DNA of 64,000 bases from Anadara kagoshimensis (Eukaryota; Mollusca; Bivalvia; Arcoida; Arcidae): contig CM037874.1 in assembly GCA_021292105.1 (NCBI GenBank), positions 7,862,678 through 7,926,677 of the forward strand, in the 5' to 3' direction. This document shows, in pieces, positions 18,123 to 31,600 of this stretch; position 1 is the first letter of the stretch; each line of letters begins with the position of its first letter. The translations under genes were made by a program, and so were the position numbers. The notes beneath the pieces are model-generated. The model worked only from the letters and a program-made list of their open reading frames with translations. It was not told the DNA's origin and searched no databases.

Positions 18123-21100
18123 ATGAAAATCCTTCAATTAAATATACGATCTATTTTTACCTCTAACAAACTGTTGGAAGATTATGCTAATTCCTATGGA
18201 ATTGATATTATTTGTTTATCTGAAACATGGTGTAAGGATAACAGAACTATAGATATTAGAAACTTTACATCAGTATGGAATAACAGATCAGTTAAGAAAG
18301 GTGGCGGTGTCGGTATCCTTATCAGAAATAACATTAAATTTATTCCAAGAAATGATTTAAAAATAGATACTCTGGAAGCTGTATGGATTGAGGTCGAATT
18401 AAACCAACAAAGAGTAATTATAGGATCAGTTTATATTCCTCCATCTAATTTTAAAGCCCTTGATTCTTTTGAAAATGTTATATCAAACTTCGATCAAGAA
18501 ACTAAACTTATCATCACTGGCGATTTCAATGCTAGGAATGCAGTATGGGACAAAACTGACAAACAAAGATCTGGTAGTGCATCTTGGAAAATGGGTGACA
18601 AAATACTTGAATATATGTTAAAGTATGACTTAATATGCCTTAACGATGGCTCTATGACTAGATCCAATCAAAACAACCAAGAGGATAGTGCCATTGATCT
18701 TACATTTTATAAAAATATGCTGAAGCCAGAAAATTTCAAGTGGAATATTGATATCCAAGGTATGTTCAACAGTGATCATACAGCTATTATTATTACTTAT
18801 GAAGATCTTAATAATGTAATTAGAGAGAAATGGGACTTTAAGAACACAAACTGGGATGAATGGAAAGAACAAAGTAACAATTTTCTTGAAGAATTTAAAA
18901 CAATATTGGAAGAGGGTAGTCTACACACTGAAGAGGCCTGCAAATTTTTCACTGAAGGAATTATAAATTGTGCTAAATCTTCCATCAAGATCAAGAAAAT
19001 ATCAAAACACTCTAAGCCATTCATGACAGACCTATTAAAACAAAAATTGATAGAAAGTAAACGACTAAGAACACAATACCGGAAAAGAAGAGACCCAAAC
19101 AACTGGACAAAATATAAAAAATCTGTTGAAAACTTTATAATGTTATACAAGGATGAAAGAGATAGATGGTGGAAAGAACTATGCAACTCTTTACATAATG
19201 AACCTGACACAATGTGGAGAATATAAAAAATTACCAAAGGATCCAATTCATCTACAATCCTACCAATCAAAACTAATAATAATGAATATGCCTTCAGTGA
19301 TGAAGATATAACAGAATGCATGATTAACACCCATATACGTAGAACACATTATGACACAAGTCAGCTTGATCAAACCTTCTATGAGGAAGTAGAAAATAAA
19401 ATTATTCACATTGTTAAAGAAGAAGCTGGAAAAATTGAACCGTCATCAAATCATAATGCTGAAATCTTTAACACAGACATCCAGGAACAAGAAGTAAAAG
19501 AAGCCATTCAACTTATGAATTATAACTCAGCACCAGGACCAGACAAAATCTCACCTATAATGATTAAAAATTCAGGCAACAACATGGTAGAAATCTTGAA
19601 AATACTTTTTCAACAGTGCTTAAACTTTGGAATCTTTCCCTCTACTTGGAAACTTGATCATAAAATTTTCATCAGGAAACCTGGCAAATCAACATACAAT
19701 ACTGAAAAATCATATAGACCCTTAAGCCTGTGCAGTGTAGTAGGCAAATTTTTGAGAGAATTATTACTAGAAGACTAGTTTGGTACCTTGAGGCCACACA
19801 ACAATTGGACCTCTTTCAGTTTGCATACAGGAAAAATAGAAATATCACACAGTCTTTGTTATATATGACTTCTGACATATATGATGGATACAAAAAAGAT
19901 GAAGACACAATTGCCACTTTTATTGATCTAGAGGGTGCTTTTGATTCAGTATGGCGAAATGCTGTGATACTCAAACTACATGAAGCTGGTATCAATGGAA
20001 AATTACTTCTCACCATCAATAGTTTCTTATCCGATAGATTTTCTAAATGTCTTATAAACAATTACTCATCAAACTGGTTAGCGTCTAACAATGGAGTTCC
20101 CCAAGGATCTGTTTTATCTCCTATACTCTTCATCTTGTTCACAAAAGAATTCAAACCACAAGTTTTAAAGCATATTGCATTCGCAGATGATATCACCTGT
20201 TGGATAACCAGTGCTGACTTATCTACAGCAGTAAATCTGATGGAAAAAGACCTTGCCTTTCTGAATAATTGGACTAGAAAGTGGAGACTTAATATAAACT
20301 GCTCAAAGACTGACTTTATTTGCTTCACTAAAAAAGGACACAAAGATGTTAATATCAAACTTAACAACACTCTGCTGAAACAAGTCCAATCTAAACGATG
20401 TTTAGGAGTTATACTAGATGAAAATTTAACATACAAAGAACATGTTGAAAATACATGTAGGAAATGTTTTTCTGCTATTTATAAAATCAGCTGTTTTTTC
20501 AACAACATAAATGGAGTAAATCTATCCATTGGTAGATTGTTATATAATACATGTATACGTAGTACTCTTGAATATGCCTACCCAGTCTGGTGCTCCATAC
20601 AGAATGATTCACTAAAGAAGTTAGAGACCGTTCATCGAGCAGCTCTGTTAAAAATCACAGGAGGTTTTACATCTACTCCAACTTCTTTGTTAGAAGCACA
20701 CAGTGGAATTCAGCCTATTCGTCTAAGATATGAGGAAATCATGCTGCAAGAATTAGCCAGAATCAAGAGAAAACCACTTGATAATCCAATTCGTGCAAAG
20801 ATGGAACAACTCCTAGCATGTACACAATTTATGGAACATAAAATTATCACTCCAATTCACCACTTTAATATGGCCAATGCAGACTTCTCAAAGAAGGCAA
20901 ATATTAATAACATCGAAGAAGAATCATCTTATAATTTAGATACATTCACCAGTGAACCAGTTAAAAATATTCTTTTAACAACTGAGAATCTTGGTAATAG
21001 TAAAGACAGAACGGCTGAACAAATACAGAAAGCTACGACCATCACACAGGAATTTTTATTACAACTAGATCCTGATACTATGATTATCTTTACAGACGGG

Positions 21101-22015
21101 TCTGCTTTAGGAAACCCAGGTCCAGTTGGTGCAGCAGCCCTAATTTATACCAAAGGATTAAATTTTGATCCTGTTTTAATTAAAGAACCAGTCTCAAATT
21201 ACAGCACTAGCTACCATGGTGAGCTATATGCTCTGAAGTTAGCATTCAACTATGTACTAACCTACAGTACCTTAAACCAGTGTAAATCTGTCCATATTTT
21301 TAGTGATTGCCAAAGTGTTATCTCTACAATTTTATCTACAAATGACCAAAGTTGTTTCACTCATCTTACCAATGATATTTACTCTTCAATTAATAACCTG
21401 AAAAAAAGGAATATCAGACTCAATATTTCATGGATAGCTGGACATGCAGGTATTAATGCCAATGAAAAAGTGGATTTAGCTGCAAAAGAAGCAGCAACTG
21501 AAGCTGCAAACACCGAAATTGTGGAGCTGTTTGTACCATATTCGGACATAAAAATCTGTATAAAAGAACACATTAAAGAAAAATGGCAGAGACAGTGGGA
21601 CCTAGAAAATGCTAACCAATTTTATCATGACCTCATACCAAATATTGGCATAATAACGAAAAAGAAGTGTGAAAGAGACTTAGAGTATGCCAGACTCAGA
21701 CTTATATCTGTCCACAACAGACTTAAAGATAACATGAACAGACTCGGCCTTACAGACAACCCAACATGCGATTGTGGTAACAACAGGGAAACCGTCCAAC
21801 ATATTATTTTAGAATGTGTAAAATATGAAGAATACAGACGTGAACTTATGTCCGTCATCCAAAGAGAATTAGATGGTGCGCTTCCTATAAGCGGAGATTA
21901 TACTATGACGGTGCTCCTGGGAGAATGTAAGGATATACCACCGAGTTCAAGAGATGCCATTTCTGACGCCTTTGAGACATTTATTCGAAGCAGCAAAATT
22001 TTAAATATAATATAA
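18123..22015 (+). pseudogene. LINE ORF2 (APE endonuclease - RT - RNase H), broken by one stop and one frameshift
   Basis: Endonuclease (18,123 to about 18,830): LQLNIRS, CLSETWC, GSVYIPPSN, ITGDFNAR and FNSDHTAI carry the expected N, E, D, N and DH residues. Reverse transcriptase: APGPDKISP, YRPLSLCS, FIDLEGAFDSV, GVPQGSVLSPILF and IAFADD (about 20,180), the catalytic aspartates intact. RNase H: IIFTDGSALGNPGP, YHGELYAL, IFSDCQSV and AGHAGINANEKVD, giving D-E-D-H-D. The C-terminal CDCGNNRETVQHIILEC is a Cys/His motif. A TAA at 19,224-19,226 interrupts the region between endonuclease and RT in the same frame. A one-base loss near 19,746-19,748 shifts the frame at SVVGK. The ATG at 18,123 follows ORF1 by 112 bp. 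Confidence 0.93.
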
Positions 22016-22443
22016 ACGTACTCATTCGATCGCAGTAGCGCCTACCTACAAAAGTACAAAGTGTTAATCTCTCCATAGTGGAACTTTAAACCCATAGTGT
22101 TATTCCAAATTCCATAGAGTCCATTTTCTCGCGAAGAAGGAGAATTAGGATAACAATAACAACAACAACAACCCAAACCCCTACACAGCTAGAATATTGA
22201 AGATTCTGTTATGACTAGACTCATTCTTCATTTGAGTTTTATAATAGATTTCTTGAGAATTTTTCAAAATTTGCTGTCATAAGCACTGTGACTGCTCATG
22301 TAAGTGAAAAATACCAAATAGGAATGTTACATGCAGTTTCCATGCAAACAGTAGATGGGCATATATTTTTTAATGTGATTTTACTTTGCAAAAATTGACA
22401 GTGGCTCATCAAGTAAAATGGTCAACAAACATAATATTCTCAC

Positions 22444-22519
22444 CTCTCTAACTTCTCCTAAAACGACTGTCATGCGTTTCTTATTTGCTGGTAACACAAA
22501 AATAAACATGACGGAAACG
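22444..22519 (-). other. Possible first exon on the minus strand (weak)
   Basis: ATG at 22,519 opens MFIFVLPANKKR and MTVVLGEVRE, up to a donor-like GAG-GTGAGA. It could be a 5' exon of PARP4, in which case PARP4 intron 1 would contain the LINE, or it could be chance. No supporting homology was recognised. Confidence 0.25.
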
Positions 22520-23916
22520 AAAGTAAACAGTGAATGACAGATAATTATCCCCCTTGTTTTGAATTTTCAATCTATATGAAGGTGAAACGACTGTTAAGAC
22601 TAGATTGTTCGGTTTTGTAAGATGATTTTGAAATAGACTATACTTTTTATTTTTCCACCCTTTCCTGTTTTGGTAATCACTTCTCTTTGATATTTGTCAG
22701 AGATTATTTTCTATAAATCATATTTCTAGATTTATTAAACAATCCCTCTAAAAATATCGTCTTTACATGGATATACTGAAGTTTTTTCAATGTTCTAAGG
22801 GGTATGTTCTTAACAAATAATGAAGGTCAAGTATGTTTATAAATAAAACGGATTTCATGCCATTTGACACTTGAAGCGTATCGAGCACGTCGTCAAAAAT
22901 TAAAATCTGTTTCATATTCACCCCAGTGTCTCACTTAGCTTTAGGATTTCTGGACTAGTGGATATTATCAGTTCAAACCAGGAAATAGTACTGTGTGTAA
23001 ATAATTTGTTCAGGGAGACTTAGAGAGTGTAATTTTCTGTAATTAATTTTCCATTTCTTATCAACATCACCAACATTTTTTCTGATATTTTACAAAAAGA
23101 TAAGCCTTTATAATCAATGAGGAACAACGTACCAGTTTGCAGTAGCTTTGAATACAGTAGTCCTGATGATATTGGTAAGTTCTTGTAATCAATAAACACA
23201 TTATTTTTACTAGTAGGGTCTCAAGTTTCAGAAGAGGCCCATGCTCACCTGTGCAACCATTATATTGATTATAATTTTTTTGTAACTTTTTTTCTAATTT
23301 TAATGCCCTAAACATCTTCCTTTTAATTTGTTTCAACAATTAAATTATCATTAAAAGGTTTTAAATAAAATTTAAAATTAAAATAATTTGTAGATTTGTA
23401 AGAATACCAAGATCCTCTTATTTTATCAGAAACTCCTTTTTCATTTGAAATAGAATATTTTAAGATTTATTTATTTTTGTATTAATTAGTCCACTTCGCA
23501 TCTGGGGCACATAAGGCCTTATTTTTGTATTAACTTTAAAGTTTCCTTATAAAATCCAGCATTAATGTTAGCAATTTTAAAAATGCCCTTTTTTAAAAAA
23601 AATATTCATGAAATTCAAGATGAGCATCAAATTCAATATCAATTAATGGCTCTATTTACTGTAACAGATAACTTGTGGTAGCACGTACATATGTGTTTAT
23701 AGACAATTCAATTCATTTTTCACTGAACCACATATGTGGTACATCAGGTGATAATACAACATACACAAAATTAATGTGACAATGACAAAAAATACATATT
23801 ATGTTGTATTATATATATAGATCCTTCATAAAACTACATATATTTAAAATTTTTGAGTCTACAGTTTATTATGTGTTACATCTTGCTGTGTGTGACGTGT
23901 GACAGCTTAAATATTA

Positions 23917-25360
23917 ATAATAACATGTTGGGATAATCCATAATCTATAACATGTTGGGATAATTCATGATCTATAACATGGGGTAATTCATGATCTATA
24001 ACATGTTGGGATAATTCATGGTCTATAACATGTTGGGAAAATACATGATCTATAACATGTTAAGATAATCCGTGATCTATAACATATTGGGATAATCCAT
24101 AATCTATAACATGTTGGGATAATCCATAATCTATAATATGTTGGGGTAATTCATGATCTATAACATGTTGGAGTAATTCATGATTAATAACATGTTGGGA
24201 TAATTCATGATCTATAACATGTTGGAATAATTCATGATCTGTAACATGTTGGGATAATTCATGATCTATAACATGCTGAGATAATTCATGATCTATTACA
24301 TGTTGGGATAATTCATGATCTATAACATGTTAGAATAACTCATGATCTATAACATGTTGGAATAATTCATGATCTATAACATGCTGGGATAATATTCATG
24401 ATCTATAACATGTTGGGATAATCCATAATCTAACATGTTGAGATAATTCATAATCTATAACATGTTGGGGTAATTCATGATCTATAACATGTTGGGATAA
24501 TTCATGATCTATAACATGTTGGAATAATTTATGATCTGTAACATGTTGGAATAATTCATGATCTGTAACATGTTGGGATAATTCATGATCTATAACATAC
24601 TGGGATAATTCATGATCTATAACATGTTGGGAAAATACATGTTGAGATAATTCATGATCTATAACATGTTGGGAAAATACATGTTGGGATAATTCATGAT
24701 CTATAACATGTTGGGATAATTCATTATCTATAACATGTTAGAATAACTCATGATCTGTAACATGTTGGAATAATTCATGATCTATAACATGCTGGGATAA
24801 TTCATGATCTATAACATGTTGGGATAATACATGTTGGGATAATTCATGATCTAAAACATTTTTGGGATAATTCATGATCTATAACATGTTGGGATAATTC
24901 ATGATCTATAACATGCTGGGATAATTCATGATCTATAACATGCTGGAATAATTCATGATCTATAACATGCTGGGATAATTCATGATCTATAATATGTTGG
25001 AAAAATTCATGATCTATAACATGCTGGGATAATTCATGATCTATAACATGCTGGGACAATTCATGATCTATAATATGTTGGAATAATTCATGATCTATAA
25101 CATGCTGGGATAATTCATGATCTATAACATGTTGGGATAATTCATGATCTTTAACATGCTGGGATAATTCATGCTCTATAACATGTTGGGATAATTCATG
25201 ATCTATAACATGCTGGGATAATTTATGATCTATAACATGTTGGGATAATTCATGATCTATAACATGCTGGGATAATTCATGATCTATAACATGCTGGGAT
25301 AATTTATGATCTACAACATGTTGGGATAATTCATGATCTATAACATGTTGGGATCTTGCA
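23917..25360. repeat. 27-bp minisatellite (~50 units)
   Basis: Units of CATGATCTATAACATG followed by TTGGGATAATT, with some 22- to 25-bp variants. The rightmost 560 bp keep exact 27-bp spacing, so the minus strand reads as an open 9-residue repeat (SQHVIDHEL). This is a by-product of the period, not a likely gene. The array ends about 90 bp before WSB1 exon 25,450. Confidence 0.93.
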
Positions 25361-25449
25361 TCTGTCAAAAGCCCATTGGCCCTTACCGGTAATTTACCAT
25401 ATTCACACATATGGTGATTGATTAAACTGTTTCATTTTTTATTTTCCAG

Positions 25450-25615
25450 ACAAATTACCACAGGCTGATGTTTTAATTTCACCATATTACCAGAGTCAGA
25501 GGTCTGGATTGGAAACATGGTCTTGTGCCTGGGCCCCTGATGGCTCATATTTTGCCTGGTCTTGTGGAAACCGTTGTGTTCAGTTAATACCATGGGATAG
25601 AGAGAATGGAAGTTT
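25450..25615 (+). CDS. WSB1: WSB1 exon (first WD blade)
   Basis: Acceptor TTTTCCAG and donor GTAAGT. It encodes TWSCAWAPDGSYFAWSCGNR and VQLIPWDRENGS. It needs one base from an upstream exon and contains no in-frame ATG before the WD sequence. Confidence 0.9.
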
Positions 25616-28600
25616 GTAAGTAATATTTATCAAATTTGATCCTATACAGTAAGTAACATGATCAGAGATCTTAATGGAATCCATTTTGATAATTTTCTAT
25701 TCTAACACCCTTCCTTATGCCACATCACCATCTATTTACCATCCACTCAGCAAAATCAATGTAAAACTTAGAAATATTAATTTCCATGAAAATATTTAAA
25801 ATGACTTTCAAGTTACTTTGTAGTATTTGTTCATTTTTTAAAAACTTTATAAAGACTGGTTGTGTGAAAAAAATCCTGTTAGTGGTATAAGACTAAAATG
25901 CCTATTTCTTAGTAGTTCATACTGGTAGAAAATTAGAACAGAATATACTTATACTGGTCAATGGCCCCATTAAAAAAACAACCCTGGCACTTTGCCATAA
26001 ACATGACCAGAGTCACGTATTTGACATTAGGAGTGTGGGTAGGTTATAGGCAAACAACATTGACCTGTCTGCTTGACCTTTAATTTAAATATTTATCAAT
26101 GACCAGTACATTTATGTATAGGTAACACAAGTAAGTGTTTATTTCAACAACATTGACCTGTCCGTTTGACCTTTAATTTAAATATTTATCAATGACCAGT
26201 ACATTTATGTATAGGTAACACAAGTAAGTGTTTATTTCAACAACATTGACCTGTCCGTTTGACCTTTAATTTAAATATTTATCAATGACCAGTACATTTA
26301 TGTGTAGGTAACACAAGTAAGTGTTTATTTCGTCCACATTATAGGGATTACTTTAATTGCAAACACATTATCCATTTGTAAAGTTAAAATTTAAGACTAT
26401 AAAACAGTAAGGAAAATATATTAACCTGAAGTTAAATGCTAAATAAATTACTAGTATAGGTCATCCAGGATCTATTTTAATATTAGAGTAATTGTAATGA
26501 TTGAAGCCTGAGCCCATACAGCAGCCATCAGGTCCTGGACGACCTATTTATACCGATAGTATAAATTTGCATGCCATGTGAATCTTAACACTACCCATGT
26601 ATTTGGTAGACCCTTCCTAATGAAAGATCAAGCAGACATGCAGGTCATTGTTGTTTGCCTATACCATGCTTCATGTTTAGACTTAATTTGGCTGATGGAT
26701 CATTTAAGTACAGGGAAATAATTACAGGCACTTGTTGTATGATTAAATATAATTATATATTCTGAAACAACCTGGAAACAATTTCCTGAACCTACCAGTA
26801 AAACTCTAATATGTGTTCCAAAGTATCTTTCTAGTGTGACTTTCCCTAATTCGTGAAAAATTAAGAAATTTTTCTTTCTCTAGACTACTTGGTTTTCTGT
26901 AAAGGATTCTAAACCAGCCCATTTTTTACATTAAAATGATACTGACTCATGACTAAAGTGTCCCATTTTCTACTCAGGCAAATAGCCTTTTCTATAACCA
27001 AATAACGGTACATGTAATGATGATGTATTCACATAGATAGCTTGTAATGAAGTTTGAATACTTTGACCCCCCATTTGAATTTTGTAAAGATGGCAAGTAT
27101 GGGCCCCTGTCATATACATTAATTTTAGTCTGTGACATATGATACTTCCTTTCCTGTCATAAGTTATGATTTCCGATTTTCCTGAATAATAAAGACATAT
27201 TTAAAACATGTGCTGTATTACATCTGTTTCTATTATAAGCACCATGTAAATCTTGTTTATGTCCTCGTCAGATAAGATACCTTACTTATCTTGTTTTGTA
27301 TTCTAATGATTGTGTTAAAGTAAACATAAATATTTATATTCTAAAACTGACACTCGTGAATTGTGGGTGACTGAGAAAAATATCATAGTACAATCAATTC
27401 ATGAACTAAAACATTTTTCCATGCATGGCTTTAACATGTTTAATCTGACATATAAATCAACATAAGAAAATCAAAATAACATAACATAATCTGACATAAG
27501 AAATCAAGATATAAAGACATTTAATGTTTTATTTAAAAGACAGATTTTCACTGATTGATTGATGGATGGATGGATGGGGGGGTGGGTGGTTAGTTTGTTG
27601 CAGAGAAGGGGGCAGGTATTGAGGCATCTTAAAGTTAAAAACTAAAAAGAAGTCAAAATTGACTAAAACTAAAAAGTAGTCAAAATTTTGTTGTTTTAAA
27701 CTTTCTGAAAGTTAATTATTTATTGATGCATTAATTCTTATATTCCCAGACCTAACTGATTGACTCTCAAATGAGAAAAGAGAGCTACGTGTCTTAAAAA
27801 ACTTTATAATTCTATTTTAGGACTTGTAAGGCCAAAATTCAGAATGGTCAACGTAACTGTCCTCATAGAGTCAGCAATGAGCATTGTGATGTGTGTGCCC
27901 AGGAACGAGGTCACCCGTCCACTGCGGCAGAACCTTTATATAAAAAGTATGAAGATCTTCCACTACATGTAATAGATTGTGGTGACTATGTGTGGTCAAT
28001 AACTTTTGGATCTGGAACTTCTTACGAGGAAAATCTCACAACAATGCATCAACGGCGAAGATTGCGATTTGATAAAGATCTCATCGTAGCTACGGGATTA
28101 CAGAGTGGAAAGATTAAGTTATGGAATTGTCTTACAGGTGTGTGTCTGTTTGTTGTCATGTGCTAATTTAGACGTAGATGATACTTAGTGAAAGGCTGAT
28201 AAAAATAATCCATTCATGGATGTGGTATAGTGGATTACCACCATGAAATCTCTAATAAGAGAGTTTGTCATTTTAGTCTTAAACCAGCATATTATCCTGT
28301 ACTGTTCTCATGGCATTTCTGAACAAAGATGTGTTTCATATCCAGATGGTTATTGTTTGATGATATAATATTTTAAACAAACAATACTGATCTTAGTAAT
28401 GCCTTCCTCCAAAGGATAATGATCAAGCCTAGATTTCACTAGCCCATAGGTTTGACATATGTAGTCGGACTAATGTTGGCAATAAGGCATGTAAAGTTTG
28501 CCCAGAATCATTGATTTTGTATGGGGATATGATATTCCTCCAGGTTGTGATGTCGCGTAGTGGTAGGCACTATCATTGATATACATGCTTTGATTTCACG

Positions 28601-31600
28601 CAATCAGTCCTTTCAGTAAATTTTAAAGTAGAAGACGAATTTCCTAAAGTTTGCAGCAAATATGGCATATTATATAATGCAAAACATAATAAAGAACACA
28701 CACACAAACACACACACATACGGTTGGTTTTAAAAGACCCCCCTCACCACTGGTGGCAGGGTAAGGGGGGGGGGGATAAAAAAATGTTAACTACCGTAAG
28801 TGTAAGTAGGCAACAAGCTTAATTCAAATCCAAACAAATAGCAGATGACTGTTATGACCTTGCTGGCTTTGTTGAAACCACTGCATAATGGTAGACACTT
28901 TCAAATGTTAATGTTTTACTTTTATTTTTCAGGAAAAATAATATTGGAGTTATTAGATCATAAGGACATTGTGCGTTCTTTAAGTTTTACAACAGATGGA
29001 AGTTTAATTTTATGTTCAGCATCAAGGGATGGTACATTTAAATTGTGGGATTTAAATGATGATGGAAACATGTTCAAAACTATACGTACAAAAGGAAAAT
29101 GGAATTATAGCTGTAAATGGTCACCAAATTCAGATTTGATAGCTTTGTCAGGAAACAGCAAATCTGTAAGTACAAATGTATATATTTTTTAACATACCGA
29201 TACTTTTAAAAAATTTGGCCTCATTTTGAATATAGCAGGCTTATACAGATCTATAGTGAGTGACCAATTTTAACTCACCTGACCACAGATCATGTCAGCT
29301 GATAGCATAGCGCAGTCCATCACTTATACATTAGAATTCTTGATTGTAAAAGTCTTATGGACATGAAGTATTTAATAGGATAATACTGCTTTTTCTTCAT
29401 GATAACATTATTGTACATTGACCTCCTTTTAATGTTAATACTTTTAAAACTTTATGTGGAACCTACCAAAAATAAAGTAATAAAGTCCTGGACCTTCCCT
29501 TACAAAAGTTGAAAACATAATTTTGAACCCCTGTTTGCACTATTTTCTAATGGTAAGTTACAATTTTTTTCAGATGGCTATATGCAACATGAAGAAAAAT
29601 TATTATATTAAAGAACTAATTGGTCATTATCACGACATTGTTTGTTGTGAATTCTCACCAGATGGTGCTTTAGTTGCAACAGCTTCTTATGATACTAGGG
29701 TCATCATCTGGGATCCCTATACCTGTGATAGCCTTTTGGAGCTTGGGTAAGTTAGGTTTGCACATTTTGAAATTAAATAAAAACCTGCATTAATCTATGA
29801 AGTGCCTAGCATTAAGAAGGTGTATGAAATAATGGGGTTTGTCGTTGTACCATGTGATCATCACACTTAACGTTTGTGTGGGATGTTTTTAAAAAAACGT
29901 TTATGTTATGAATTCCCAGAATAACATTGCTTTTACAGGAAAAAAATCTAAACCTAGGTTTCCATAAATTTAAAATAATTAGTAGCCAAATTTTCAAAAA
30001 ATTGTGAAAATATAGTCCTTTTTTAAAGTATTTTTCCACAAATTTGTTAAAATAGGTTACTTTTTTAAAGAATTCCTCAGAAATAAGTAGCCAATGGTGA
30101 TTCTGGCTACCAGGAATGGAAACATAGCTAAACTGATATGATTCTATTTTAAATTGAAATAATTGTTCTGCACAAATGTTAGGGGTATCACATGGCACAG
30201 TGGTGAACCTGAATGACAAATACCAGTATTTTACTTTTGCTTTTTTTGAAAAAAAAATTACAGACTGTTACAATGTAGAAGAAATTAAAACAACTTAATA
30301 TATCATGGAGTTCAAGGGAAGTCACTGGTTATGGAAATATTGACCGTCTGCAAATTTCACCTATTTACAAAGGTCACTTTCGGACAGTCCTTCAAGTGCC
30401 TTGTGTAGACTAGTTTTACTGTGTATAATTTTAATATTAAAAGTTAAGTTGAAGCAGAATTACCAGTACAATGTTATGAGATGGGTGAACTGTAGAAATA
30501 GCAGTACAGAAATGTATATAATCAGCAATTTTTAACATGTCCAATACAGTGGTTACCCTAAATTTGTAGCAGGAGGTAGATTGATTAATCCAACAGGCCA
30601 GGGGTCAAGGACACAGGCACTCGTTTACATCACTAAAATTTTTATCCCCAGGCCCATACAATACTAATATATATGACATATATATATTAGTATTGTATGG
30701 CCCTGGGGATAAAAACTTTATTGATGTAAAGGAGTGCCTGTGGTCAAGGAGGGGAGTGGGGTTTCCTAGGCCAAAAACTATTTTCAGGTCATCTGAAGGC
30801 AATTAAATCATGAATTCTAACCGGCAATTTCGAGTTTTAGGCAGTCAAATCTGCCTGTTACCGCCTCTTATGGAATATTAAAGCCAATATTATGCCAATA
30901 TTAGGTAGGATTAAACCAAACTCTTTACATATTTAACAGTACACCTTAGTGCCCTTATGACCTCACGTTTACTCAACGCTAAGAATAGGTCAATCAACAA
31001 TAGAGAAGCATAATATTTGAGAATTAGTATAGAAATGTATAAGACATGTCCACCAGGTACTTTTTAGTGCCTTTCTAACCTTTGGTTCATTGCTCTGACC
31101 TCACGTTTACTCAACACTAAGAATAGGTCAATGATAGGAAAGTATAATAATATAGGCTTAAAAAGGTCCTTGACAGACCCGAAAGGTGAAATACCCAAGG
31201 TGAAATACCCGTAGTCTAGGTATACAACACTGACCTGTCAGTTTGACCTTTAATTTAATTATTGATAATGGATCAGTTCATGTATATGTATGTATAGGGA
31301 ACATAGGTGTTAATTTTGTCTGCTCCAAGAAACATGTGTTGTTCATGTATTAACTGCCAATCTTACCACTACCCATGTGCTGTGTTGATAATGGTATATG
31401 AATATTCCCTATGAAAGGTCAAACAGACAGGTCAATATTGTTTGTGTACACATGTACTTACCTTGGTTTAAGTTTTTTTACCCTTATAAGTAGACCATTG
31501 TTGTACAAAATACAAAGAAAAATGGATCAGATATCTTAAGTATACATGTACATCAAAATGTAATTTTATTTAGTGGCCAGTTATAGGGTCAGAATATGTA

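Larger units (their letters stand above)
16383..22172 (+). mobile_element. Non-LTR retrotransposon (LINE), nearly full length
   Basis: In order: a 5' UTR of about 475 bp, ORF1 with PHD and zinc knuckles (16,859-18,010), ORF2 with endonuclease, reverse transcriptase and RNase H (18,123-22,015), a 3' UTR of about 130 bp, and a TAACAACAAC-type tail at 22,150-22,172. APE endonuclease plus RNase H plus a TAA/CAA-type tail point to the I-like group (I/Nimb relatives); the clade is inferred. The 5' boundary is approximate and I found no target-site duplication. ORF2 has one in-frame stop and one frameshift, so this copy looks recently inactivated. Confidence 0.9.

Noticed and set aside
24844..25410. 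188-codon minus-strand frame of HVIDHELSQ repeats
   Set aside because: Product of a 27-bp minisatellite; no start context or homology.
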